A stretch of DNA of 64,000 nucleotides from Amphibalanus amphitrite (Eukaryota > Arthropoda > Thecostraca > Balanomorpha > Balanidae). The stretch is from NCBI RefSeq assembly GCF_019059575.1, contig NW_024881611.1, forward strand, positions 497,001 through 561,000, read 5' to 3'. The position numbers and the translations under genes are program-made. Positions 1 through 10,900 of the stretch are shown piece after piece. Each line of letters starts with the position of its first letter. Position 1 is the stretch's first letter. Below the pieces are notes generated by a model, which searched no databases, was not told the DNA's origin, and saw nothing but the letters and a program-made list of their open reading frames with translations.

Positions 1-663
1 CTTCCAGATAGGTAGCGTGAAGCGCGTCTCATCTACTAGTCCTTGTAATGGCAGGATCCGCTGGAGATGTGTGTACATTGAAAAACCGCAGGCTGGTTAA
101 TCTCTGAGCTTCAGTCTCAGTGGTATAGGGTGCATTGGTTTCACATGTTACTCCAGAACGCACAAGAAACGCATTATTTATGAATGCTTTGTTTGGGTTG
201 CACTGAGTCTGTTTCGCCTATGGCTGCCATGACATGAAAAGCGTGCTTTTAGTGCGACTTCGCCATCCTGATGTGATATTGATTGTGTTAATCAGATAAA
301 TTGGCTTATAGTGCAATGTTTCATCTGGTTTCTCTTCTTGCTCGTAAGATCTGCTGCATTTCGGGAACAATGCACAAAGTTCACGCTCATAGGGCATTTG
401 AATGTGGCACCTTTCGTTTTGCTCTCGCCTGGTTCTTCTTTGATTGCACCAGTTTCAAGCTTGCTAATGTGCAGCGCACAATCAGTCAATGCTTCTTTCT
501 AATCGGACGCTTGTTCCTTTTATTGTCATCAGTATGTGCACATTACCAACGGTGTTAGGCTGCGTGTTTAAGCGACAGCAATTACGTGTTTTCATTTATG
601 TTGAATACATATTTATCCATGCTTTCTTCTCTCGTTGTCAATCGCTTATGACCAGCTGGGTAC

Positions 664-860
664 CTTTGGCGAGACGGGTCGCTATGATGGGGCTGTTGAT
701 GGGGTTGGGGCTGCTGAACAGTCGAGACCTGCTGACCGTTCATCGCACCACTCCCCGCCGACCGAGCGCCGTCCATTCTGTCCTTCGAAGAACCCGGGAC
801 CCGTGCCGTGACCTTCCCGTCTGAAATGGGGTTCATCGTGCCGATGTGCATTGGCGGGGC
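664..860 (-). CDS. possible internal coding exon of an unrecognised gene
   Basis: On the minus strand a pyrimidine-rich stretch ends in a consensus AG just above position 860. It is followed by an open frame of about 65 codons that closes at a GT (GTACCC, a weak donor) below 664. The peptide is rich in Gln, Pro, His and Ser (it includes NGQQVSTVQQ and QPHQQPHH), like the disordered part of a regulatory or RNA-binding protein, but I recognise no family. The rest of the gene would lie beyond the left edge. The GC-rich block at about 1600-2220 is upstream of it and could be its promoter, which is inference. It could also be a chance open frame. Confidence 0.35.
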
Positions 861-1599
861 CTGACCGAACTACTGATAGGGAGAAAAGACTGGCCAGTCG
901 CGAGGAGGAACAGACGGGTGATCGATGCCGCTTTGTGATAGGAAGGTGTTTCGACAGAGTTCCGGGCTGTGTCGTGACCTCAATGCATACCTTATCCGTG
1001 GCCCATAGGAGCCGATGACCGATGAGCAGTGAGCAGTCTAGGGCTGTGAGTGAGTGGGGAACTTCGTCCCCAGTTAGATACTCGTTGCCTATTGAGAAAA
1101 TGCAGGGGTGCGGCCGTGTGCAGGCGGGGTAATATGGTACGCACTTACCTTGCATTAAATTAGTAAAGTCTGTTGAAATGCTTCATATGATATGTCGTGG
1201 GCTTTTTGTCAATAGTGTGTTTTTATTGTTAAATTAGAATCAGCTTCACCTTTTGACCATGAGGGTATTAGTAGAAAGACTTTCGGATTTCGTGTTTAAA
1301 GAACGTCTGCAATCATATCCCACATGACGACCGCTGACGAGGCCCTCCCTGTCATTTTCTCAAGGATGTTGTTTTTCCTCGAGGCTATGTAAAACAGCAA
1401 TATGCAATTTGTCCTATTTTTGGTCGCAATTAAAGTTGCTGGAATGTAAACTATAAATTTGTTTATAGTTTACAATGGCTGCATTTGTTTGCGATGCATG
1501 CCCATCAACTTTCTTTGATTCAGAATGTTAAAGCAAAACAGGACTCCCTATCCTGTAAGAGACCCGAGTGTTTCCCGACCTTCCCACTGCTGCGTCGGA

Positions 1600-2220
1600 C
1601 GGCCTACCGGTTGGTCTGTTATCTTGCTCGGCGGGCCGCGCGGATGTCAGCGTCAGAGTCGCTCACCCTATACCCGTGACGTCACCCGTCATTTGTCGTG
1701 ACGTCACCATGCACTTATCGTGACGTCTCCCGTTTCCGGCACCGTCACCGGAAGCCCATGGCGCGGGGGCCGGGCAGCGCCGCGCCTCCGCTCCACAGGG
1801 CCGGATGTGAGCGGCCGTCGTGTGTAACCACCGGCCGGTCCTCCTCCGTCGCCTGATTAGGAGGTCATTAGTTCGTTGTGGAGGAGGGGCGCCGTAACCC
1901 GACCGGTCGGGCCGGCGACTGCGCGGTGACGCCAGCCTCCCCGGCTGGCCGGTCGTCCCTCCGCCGGCCGACCCGCTCTCCCTGCCAGGAGATGGAGCTG
2001 CTCCCCCGGGAGGGGACGGTGACCGGAATTAGATTGTCGTCGTGTTGTCTCCGCCGGCCCCGGGGACAACCGGCTGCTGGTCACCATCGGCGTGCAGACG
2101 TCCATGGCGACGTGGACGTCGTCACTGGCCGTCCAATTCCGAGATCCGGCATGTCTGATCTCAACAGGCCGGCCGAAACGGAGCTGTATGGATTTTTGGA
2201 ACCCTGGACTGTCCTGGAGG
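1600..2220. promoter_or_regulatory. GC- and CpG-rich block, candidate promoter
   Basis: Base composition switches abruptly from AT-rich flanks to a CpG-dense stretch with many CCGGCC and CGGCCG words. The left part carries three CRE-like sites. Open frames on both strands here look like by-products of high GC. No splice-bounded exon was recognised. A promoter is an inference from composition and the CRE sites. Confidence 0.35.
1677..1728. promoter_or_regulatory. three CRE-like sites spaced exactly 22 bp apart
   Basis: TGACGTCA occurs at 1677-1684 and 1699-1706, and TGACGTCT at 1721-1728. TGACGTCA is the palindromic CREB/ATF bZIP site. The 22-bp period is close to two helical turns, so bound dimers would sit on one face of the DNA. 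The spacers are only partly alike, so this may be a diverged 22-bp tandem repeat that kept the sites. Confidence 0.5.
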
Positions 2221-2651
2221 CTTATCTCGACATCCAATATGAACAGACTCATCGTGAAACCGTATCAAGTGCATTTATAGATGGAAGTGTGATTTCAAAG
2301 TTTCGTCAACGGAATTATTTTTATCTGCATACCTACTGCGTTATATATGTTTCAATTAGAATCATGTCTCGCATTGCCCGTCTTCCTGTTCTCAGTTTTG
2401 TCATTTACCCTATTCCGGGCGAGGGGGGGCCTTTAAGGCCCCCTTCAGGTTTTCTTGTGTCATTGACAAACGCCGCAAGACTGAAAGCTCATACTCGGCG
2501 ACTTTTCCTAGACATTCATTGCGCACATTTTGACAAAAAAAAAGTTGCCGGTTCAGGTTAGGTCAGGTCACCAGAGGCGGTTTGGTGACCTCACCTCAGA
2601 AAAGTTTGCAATCACGCCAGAGCTAGAGTTTTTGACGGATCAATTTCTTTA

Positions 2652-2653
2652 TT

Positions 2654-2720
<67 letters not shown>
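2652..2720. repeat. (TTTA)n microsatellite
   Basis: About 17 uninterrupted TTTA units lie inside the left half of the TTAA element. Tetramers of this kind often grow from A-rich transposon tails, but no retroposon is visible beside it. Confidence 0.95.
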
Positions 2721-2780
2721 CCAGAATCACCAACAGGGACAAGCCTCACTGACAGGCGCGGTCAACATAAAAACAGTTAA

Positions 2781-3247
2781 AGGGACACTCCCACCTTAAC
2801 ATTAGTTTTGAGTTGAGATAGCCAAATTGGTGGCCATGGCCTGCAAATACCGGTTTGGGCACTCACAACATCGAAAAATGCTTTAATTCGAAGATATGGA
2901 ATTTCAAACTTGCAGTTTTCGGATTCTAAGGGGCTAGTGCATTGGTATGCCCCCTTAGAATTTGTGACGTCAGCGGAGATCTAACGATTTTTAAATCTTT
3001 TACTAAAACGTTTGGTAGCACGCGGTGGTATATGCTGCTTTGCGCGCAACAAATGCCGCACTTTCAAATAAAGTCGCTAGGAACAGCGGAGATCCCAAAA
3101 AGTAAACAAAAGTAAAAGTCTAATATCTTGAAAACCGGTGAATATTTTTCGATGAAATTTGGTAGATATTCGTTTTCGCTCTTTCTGAACCGAGCGACAT
3201 CACTTTCGTGCCAATTCATTAACTTTTTTGAAGATGGGAGGGTCCCT
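2781..3247. mobile_element. nested MITE with AGGGAC termini and TTAA flanks
   Basis: The element starts AGGGAC and ends GTCCCT, with inverted similarity running on for about 18 bp (AGGGACACTCCCACC against AGGGACCCTCCCATC). TTAA borders it on both sides at 2777-2780 and 3248-3251. It is 467 bp, has no open frame and sits inside the larger TTAA element. The octamer ACAGTTAA also lies next to both ends, so an 8-bp duplication is a weaker alternative to TTAA. Confidence 0.6.
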
Positions 3248-4316
3248 TTAAACAGTTAAGACACATTGTAAACATCATACCTGTCGCATCACAGCCCGCA
3301 GTTCCCAACTATTTTATAAAATGAAAATTAAGATAAAGGTGTGCTAAAATACATGATGCATAAAAAGAATCATCAAAAGATGCATATAAAAGTGCGAATG
3401 AAGCACGAGGGGGTAATAATAAACATCAGCAGAATGATGAGAAATTAAGAATACACATAAAAAATAAACACAATAAAAGTAAAGTAAAACAAAACAAAAG
3501 TGAGATCGGTGAGCAAAAAACTACACGGTTAAAACGTATGCGGTGACACGAGTTTTCTTCTCTTCAGGTTTTAGTTAGGGTACCAGTACGTGCAATTTGT
3601 ATATCTCAGAATTTGTATACCTGTGACCTGAGGTCAGGCCAGACTCGTGACCTTTACATTGCAAGCCTATGGGAAAATATTGAAACGCCTCCTGCTTCGT
3701 GTAAACGAGTCAAAACCACTCAATTCTTTCAGTATAATGGAAGATTATCTCATCGTTGATGAAACTGGTGCCGCTAATTGACAGGGGCCCCGGCAAAGGT
3801 CATCTGAGGTCATGTGACGTCATAAATCGTTTTTCTGTCAATAAATCACGACACGATGGTGCTTAAGACTTTTTAGTGGTACCAAACTGCTCGCCTGGTC
3901 AAGGCGCGTCGTTAAGCATGCAGCATGACCATACCCCACAATCTCATTGATGAATGACCTGACCTTGACCTCGCGTGAAATTTCAAATTGACCTGTGAAG
4001 GTCATCGCATACTTATTTCGCATTGCCTCGACGAGAGCAACAAAAAATGTACTAATTTTATGTCTCTATGTTTCTTAGTTCAAAAGTTATATAGGTAACT
4101 AATTCCAAAACATTTTATCGTTGATGACCTCTGGTGACCTCAATATTGACCTGACCTGAAAATGTTTTATGTAAAAGTTGTAGATCCTTAAGCGACCTAT
4201 CAAACGCCGTTTGCCGTTTGTCGCTGCGATGTGTAATTTTTTTATATCTGAAGGGGGGCCGAAAAGGCCCCCCGCCCAGAATCGAACCTTTCAGAGCCCG
4301 CCCGGAATAGGGTTAA

Positions 4317-6169
4317 GGGAAAAGTGAGTCCTGTTTCTTGTGTCTTACGGTATCGAATCGTGTTGCTGCATCTTTGCGCAGCTTCTATTTAACTACCATA
4401 TAAGTACGCGTCGTCATTTACATTTTACCCGCTACCCACTTCCTTGTTCCGTTCGTTGGCTGCATGGACTTGGCTCTTTTCTTGTCCACCAAGGGAATAT
4501 CTTTTGTGAGAACTCTGAGTAGCTGAAATAACGATCATCGATGAGCTTTTTGGGTCCAAAATTTGGACTTCTGTCGGCGCTGGCGGGACGCGGGTTTCCC
4601 TGTGTCCAGGTGACTGATGACATCTCGTGCGCGGGGGAGCGGAGAGTCGCGTCAGACCATTACCGTCTCAGCAGTGTCTCTCAGCCGATACGATACGGTA
4701 CCGCGGCGTTATTCATGGCTCAGCGTGCCTTCTATTGTTACAGATAGGTACAAATGAGCTGGTGTCACGTAAATTGTGACTGACAACTACCTACTTTGAG
4801 GCGTTCATTCTGGAAAAGTTTAGAGTACCTAGATACCTATTTGACTCGATCAGCTAAATGCACACGGGCGTAGGTCGATTTGGTTCCGTCTGGAATGCGA
4901 AAGAATTAGTTGGAAGGGCTTATGAGGGATGGCGTGGACATTTTTGTGCAGCAGTTGCAGTTGCAGTTGCATTCTCTTATATCTTCTATGCAACCCAAAG
5001 GTAGGTATACCTATTCAGAGTATATAGGTCACCGGTATATTCAGCCTTCTACTTGATGATAAAGACATCTTCAGCCCGAGAGCACATTACCCAAGGCTTT
5101 AAAAGATGGCTATTATGGAATGCCGCAATTCCTCCTTTAGCGTTTATTTGAGGAGCTTGTACCTACTTAAGTTTGTGCAAAGAATATTTTTTATCTTTTT
5201 TTGTTTTGTTTTTTTTTTGTTTTCAAAAGGCAATCGTTCAATTGGCAGATTGGGCGCTCCAACGCCATATGCTTTCTCACCGTTATCGTGTCGCTCTGAA
5301 GCTCCTTGTGTTTCAAAATCTTCCTGTTATCCATTCCGTTATAAGTTGTCTCTTGTGCGTGGGTTACAGCCTACAAGTTTACCGAACTATTCCTTCAACA
5401 CGTTCAACGAAATATCGCGATAGTTTTTGAGTGCACGTGTCTCAAGGGGAATTTCCAAAGGGCAAAACCCCATTGGACATGTGCCATTTCGTTCTTTCCA
5501 ATAAGACCCATGCAGATTATGGACTAGATATCGCTTGTTTCAAGCATATTACTTGACTAACACTGTAGAAAGAACGGTGCTATAAGTTACCTTGATTAGG
5601 AGTAAACTACCAGCTCTGCGTTTCTATTTAGTGTTCACGGTCGCGGGTTATGACCGACTCGAGCCAATTTTTTTTTAAACTACAGAACGCTGGACGAGGG
5701 TTGTTTTTGTTGTTGCATGCTGTTTTTCCAGAAGTCCTATGCTGCACATCTTTGAAAAAGTTGTATGCCCATGTGGCAACTGGTAACGAATAAGAATGGT
5801 CTGGATTTTTGTTGTGACCGACTCGAGACCAAAACATCTTTGTCTTGACGTTGAAATGCTTTTCGCACTGTCTTCAGACTGCATTACGGCGCATGAATAA
5901 TTCATGCTGTTATGAATCCATTGAACTTTGACGCTCGTGATTTGTTGGCTATACTGGCGTGCGCCACATACCCGATAATACCAGGCGGACCCCAGCGGGT
6001 AGGTATCAGTCGCTGTTGTCGGCATTGCTGGCGCTCCTTTGAAGTTCTGAGACAATCCACGATAGGTGCATAAAAACGATTGTTTATGCGCTTACTTATG
6101 TGCCGGGTCGAGCACCTTAGCCGCGCCTATGTGAAGAGTAGCAATTCGCCCAATAGGCAAGATGCATTT
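4317..6169. other. intergenic stretch without a recognised gene
   Basis: The stretch is AT-rich, with a T-run near 5195-5220 and a repeated TGACCGACTCGAG word near 5650 and 5816. Open frames are short and have no convincing splice borders or familiar motifs. Confidence 0.5.
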
Positions 6170-6373
6170 CGCCTGTTCGATGCTGTGCCGCACCACGCCA
6201 GAGTTTTGCTCCATCGCCCATAGATGTCTCTGCCAACTGAGCGCCTGATGCATGCTGCGCCGCCGAGCGCGTAGCCTGGCGGCGCAGCATGCATCAGGCG
6301 CTCAGTTGGCAGAGACATCTATGGGCGGTGGGGAAAACTGTCTCGCGTAGTGCGGCACAGCATCGAACAGGCG
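6170..6373. repeat. long foldback (hairpin) repeat
   Basis: Two arms of about 95-104 bp (6170-6264 and 6278-6373) are inverted copies separated by a 13-bp loop. The inner roughly 47 bp of each arm match almost perfectly; the outer parts have small mismatches and indels. A transcript through it would fold into a long double-stranded RNA stem. It resembles a foldback transposon remnant. A hairpin siRNA or miRNA source is possible, but nothing here shows transcription. Confidence 0.85.
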
Positions 6374-6589
6374 GTATGACATGAACGCCATCAAGGGCGA
6401 TGCCACACATCAGAGTGCGCCGCCCTGCGTTGATAGCTCAACCGCCTACATCAGCCATATGACGCTGCACGCTGCATCACGCACCACCAACTGAAATGTT
6501 TTTCAAGGGTAGGCTTTTATTCGTTCAGCCTATTGACGAGGATCCACCCAGGGTATATTGAGTTACAGATCCACCCGCACAGTGCATGT

Positions 6590-6875
6590 TCGACCCTCCC
6601 AATGGGACAGGACCGTTCCAATTATAGTCCCACTATAATGCAGGAAGTTAGGACTGTTCCGATTTTAGTCGCACCGTAGCAGAGGTAGTCACTAGTCAGG
6701 GCCGTTATAATTACAGTCCCACTGTAATACGGGTAGTCAGGGCCGTTCCAATTATAGTTGCCCATAACACGGGTAGACACTAGTCAGGGCCGTTCCAGTT
6801 ATAGTCCCACCGTAAAACGGGTAGTCAGGGCCGTTCCAAATATAGTCGCACCGTAGCACAGGTACTATAACATGG
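6590..6875. repeat. minisatellite with a GTCAGGGCCGTTCC core
   Basis: Roughly six diverged copies of a 40-65 bp unit share the core GTCAGGGCCGTTCCAATTAT, followed by AGTCCCACCGTAA and ACGGGTAGTC. Alternate copies contain CACTAGTCAGG. No coding frame runs through it. Confidence 0.8.
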
Positions 6876-7737
6876 ACCTGTCCAAGTGTTGATCTTAAAA
6901 TGTGGTGCGGCTGCTTGAAGGTTACTGAATCGATCTAAAAAAGCGCTGTTTTTTTAAGATCGAAGCACGATGTTTCTCACAATAACTGCTGGTCCAAAAT
7001 CTCATATATTGCTTTCATCGACCAAACATTTATTTAAAATACGTTGTAACTTGCAAATATTCATGAAACATTCCTTTTTTAAATAATGCAGCTCAAAAGC
7101 AAATGCCGCATTGAAAAATCATCAGTGGTTTGCTTCGCTTATTTATCGAAAGTATTGACACATAACACTTTCTCTAGGAACGATGAATATCATATTTATA
7201 TAGTAAAAGCGCGACATAAATACACAATCGCATGAGCTACATGGGTGCCTCGTGCCAGTATAGCTCTCAAAACCTATTTATATTAGGCCTCTCACCATAC
7301 AGTTCTCATCATGATGGTACAGGCGACCTCTTGATCTATTAGAGTCCTAGTCATTAAGCATTGATAGTTCTTGAGTATTTTAGTTCAAGTATGATGACAG
7401 CTAAGTGCGTCATTTTTTTCGAACCAATTAACGATAATACAGCTGGAATAAAAGATGAGAAGAACACTCTCATGACCAAACTTTCTTTTGAAACGCTTAC
7501 GTCTCGAATTCTATTTTTATACAAAGTCGTGAGCGTCGTGAGATCACTCGACACGGGAGCATGAGGTTTCGCCCGTGTTATTTACGGTCTTCGCAAGGCG
7601 GACCAGACTGTGCCACTGGCCTCAGGAGCCGAGTTGCGATCACAGGTCACGTGTCAGCTGCTCGGCCGGCTGACGTCACCAGGTCAGCCGGGGGTCATCC
7701 CGTCGGCGGCCGGCCGTCGAGCTGAGGGCCCGCCGGC

Positions 7738-7929
7738 CTACCGGCACAGGATCGAGTGCAGACTGCCGTGTCCGAACGCCTGCGTCTCGATCTTGTGCTC
7801 GGTCCGCGTCGGACAGGTCTGGCTGGGCGCGCATGCGCAGTTGACCTGCACCAGGGTGGTCACCTCGCTGGCCTTATCACTGCTCTGAGTGACGAACTTG
7901 CAGTGCTGGCCGGGACTGCACTGCGGCAT
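7738..7929 (-). CDS. cysteine-rich gene, last exon
   Basis: The acceptor is TTCGCAG|ATG. There are 63 codons and a TAG at 7740-7738. Six cysteines are present (CSPGQHC, NCACAPSQTC, LC). The exon begins with ATG but is internal, because it joins exon 3 in phase 0. No clear AATAAA was seen downstream. Confidence 0.65.
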   Translation of the reverse strand: MPQCSPGQHCKFVTQSSDKASEVTTLVQVNCACAPSQTCPTRTEHKIETQAFGHGSLHSILCR

Positions 7930-10900
7930 CTGCGAACAACCAACGATCCACCTCCAGTGCCGTCTGTGCTTGGGACAACTCGGGGGGCGAGAGAACAACT
8001 ACTGTCGGAGCCCGCTGTCGGTCGGTAAAACAAACCCTTGCTTCACAGCACTAAGAATAAATGCCCGCAATACCTGGCGCACAAATAAATCGTGACCGGT
8101 AGGTATTAGCCGTTTTCACGACGGCCATCTGGTACACATTTGGTGCACATCTGATACAGATTAGGTGCAGATCTGGTCAAATCAGGTTCAGTGTGTCTCT
8201 TAGCAGCCATCAGCTAGGGTTGCACTAATTGCTTATATGTCTGCTTTGTCATATTATCAGAGAGCATCATCGATTAAAACACTGAAATGAATTCATAAAA
8301 TGAAGATATTTGCTGTAAAAGAAAGTAGGTGCAGATTTGGTCAAATCAGGTGCATTCGCCGGATAGCCCGTCGTGAATACGGTTATTATTCTTTATTTTG
8401 CATAAGAGAACATTCAACTTGCCAGCATTAGTACAACATTGCTCTTTAGCTGAAGAGATTTACAATACATAGGTATAGTTGAAACGAGAGCCCCTCACCG
8501 TCATCTATTTTCACGCACCTTATTGTCATTCTACAGCAGGTCACAGGTGTGTCGCATATCATAAATTGTGATGCCTCATGATAAGCCTGTTATAATTAGA
8601 AATTACGACGCTTCCCATAATGAATGATCACAGAACATGCTGTTTATCAAGCATCTCATTAGAGAATAAATTTAGCAATTAAAGCACGACCTCATGTGTA
8701 AGCATTGGATCGGTGTGCCGATCTTGGTGCAGGCATTGTTGGTGACCTGTCGCGCCTACCTTGGTGCAGGCCTTGGTGGTGACCATGACGTCACTGTCGT
8801 CGGTCTCGCTCCACTGCGTGTCGATCTGTTTGAGCTGGTGGCCGGCCGGACAGCGGCAGTGGATGAACTCGTGGTGCGCCATCGAGAGCCGCTCGTCCCG
8901 ATAGCTGACCAGCTCATCGGTCATCGCCTGCTGTCCCGGCGAGCAGACAGACAGGGCCGGCGCCTGTCTGCAGTACTGGCGACCGGGGGGCGGGGCAGGG
9001 GTCACAACCCTGACAGAGAGGAGGTCAGAGGTCACAACACTGTCAGAGAGGAAGTCACAGGATCATGGGCGTAGGAACGGCTGGAACATTGTGGGTGCAT
9101 GGGTGCAGAAATCCAGCCATGGCCGGTGAAGCGGGGGGGGGGGGGGGTAGGGAGCGACACCCGAGCGAAGGCTCGTTACGAGCTTTGAGGGTGTGCCATG
9201 TCAAAAGGTACCGACCGATAAGTGCATTTGGAAGCATTGACCCTCGCATGTGTAGGGGCGTCGGATGAACCCCCCCCCCCATGGTTGTTCGCAAATCACT
9301 CGCGCAAAAAGCGGCCAATCGCGACGAAACTTTTAGTACCCTCGAGTTGATCAGTTTTACATCCACTCTGAAAATTTCATGACCCTGACCCAAAAGACCT
9401 TTGACCTGTGACCTGATTCTCGAGACCATGTTCCGCCGGGATCGCGATTTGGCGTATGTCAGCTCACATTATCCGCGCGTTTCCAGTCTTTTTGTGATTG
9501 TAGACGTCCACATGTGAAATTATGTTCTTCCCATGCATCACGGTGGGTGTGAAGGTAACCTGAAGGTCAGGTCAGGTCATTGACCTTTGATGACCTTGGT
9601 TCACTTTTTCGAGTTTTACATGTTTCTAGGGTAGTTTATAGGGCTGATTTCGAATTTAGCATCCATTTGAACGTTTACGCGGCGAAGTAGTTTTAGTGCT
9701 TTCGTGACATGCTACGACGCCGTCAGTGGTAGATGACACCTACTAATTACTATGGATAGCCGGTAGGACGCCTAATGGTTGACCTGACCTGACCTGACCC
9801 GATCTGGCCTAAATGCATGAAGAAATCATCTGTGATCAAAACTAACATCAGATATTCGTGATCAGCACCCCGAAAACCCCGATAACAGCTTCACTTTACG
9901 CAATTCTAGCAGGTCCAGATTTTCCCGACTTTTGGAATATTGACCTGACCTGGAAGGTCAACCAGTGAAGTAGGACCTTAAAATTGGGTATCATCCGCTT
10001 CCTCTCGTCAGGGGCAACACCCTCGTTTTTTCCGCGAAGCTCTTCATTATAGCTCGATCAGGAGCCGAACGGCAGGGGGGTCCGACCGACCCCCCTCCCC
10101 CCTCCCCCTACACATTAGAAGCTGGAAAACGCTGCGCACACGCGAGGGCTAATAGGTATTGTCAATATTGACTACCGCAAAAAGTAAAAGCGGCCAACTT
10201 AGCCATTTTCGAAGATATCGGGCTAAAATTTTTGACAATGGGTCATCGGTTCGGTATGTGTTCAATCACATGCTCCATTTCCCTTTTTAGCACAAATGTA
10301 AGTTTTGAAGACCATCGCATTAGCAAATGCTTCGAAAGATGGATAGTAGGCAACATATCCTGAATTTGCCGTGCTGCATGGGAAGTAGTGTTGATGAAAA
10401 AAGGGGTTTTTGGTTCAGATTATTGTGGGTGCAGAATACATTGTCTGCACCCACTGGATAAATATTGTGGGTGCAGCTGCACCCTTGCACCCATGGTTCC
10501 TACGCTTATGCACAGGATACACTCTTGTCAGGAAGGAGGTCACAGATCATACACCTGTCAGGAACGGGGAAATAAGTCACAACCCTGTCAGACAGAACAC
10601 AGATCAGACCCCTGTTAGAAACGGGGATGGAGCTCACGTCAGGGACAGCGAAAGGCACTCTGTGTAATCCTGAAAGAGGTGGTTTATCGGTATTGCCAGC
10701 AAAACTTTACACTCTCGAAAATGATTGCGTTGACCGCGAACCCCGTGTGGCATCTGACTGACCTTGTACTGATTGGAGCCGTGTGTCACCGAGCGGCCAT
10801 CCTCTGGGTCCCAGAGCAGTGGGCACGACTGACGGCCGGGACAGTCGCAAAACTTTTCGGCGTTGATGCCCCACGCGTTGGCCTGCACCAGGCCGCACAC

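Larger units (their letters stand above)
2408..4312. mobile_element. TTAA-type, piggyBac-like non-autonomous element (copy 1)
   Basis: The ends are inverted repeats: CCCTATTCCGGGCG on the left and its complement, ending in GGG, on the right. They are flanked by TTTA (a one-base change from TTAA) and TTAA. Each end has a G-run/C-run hairpin just inside (GGGGGGGCC, short loop, GGCCCCC). The core has many TGACCT/AGGTCA words. It holds no transposase frame. CCC..GGG ends with a TTAA target are diagnostic of the piggyBac superfamily. A TTTA microsatellite and a smaller TTAA-flanked element are nested inside. Confidence 0.7.

Noticed and set aside
1857..2561. Open frames of 227 and 131 codons on opposite strands
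   Set aside because: They overlap in a CpG-rich block, have no domain or splice support, and the plus frame runs into the adjacent TTAA element.
6540..6880. CRISPR-like array
   Set aside because: Units vary in length and sequence, spacers are not unique, and the window is eukaryotic; it is a minisatellite.
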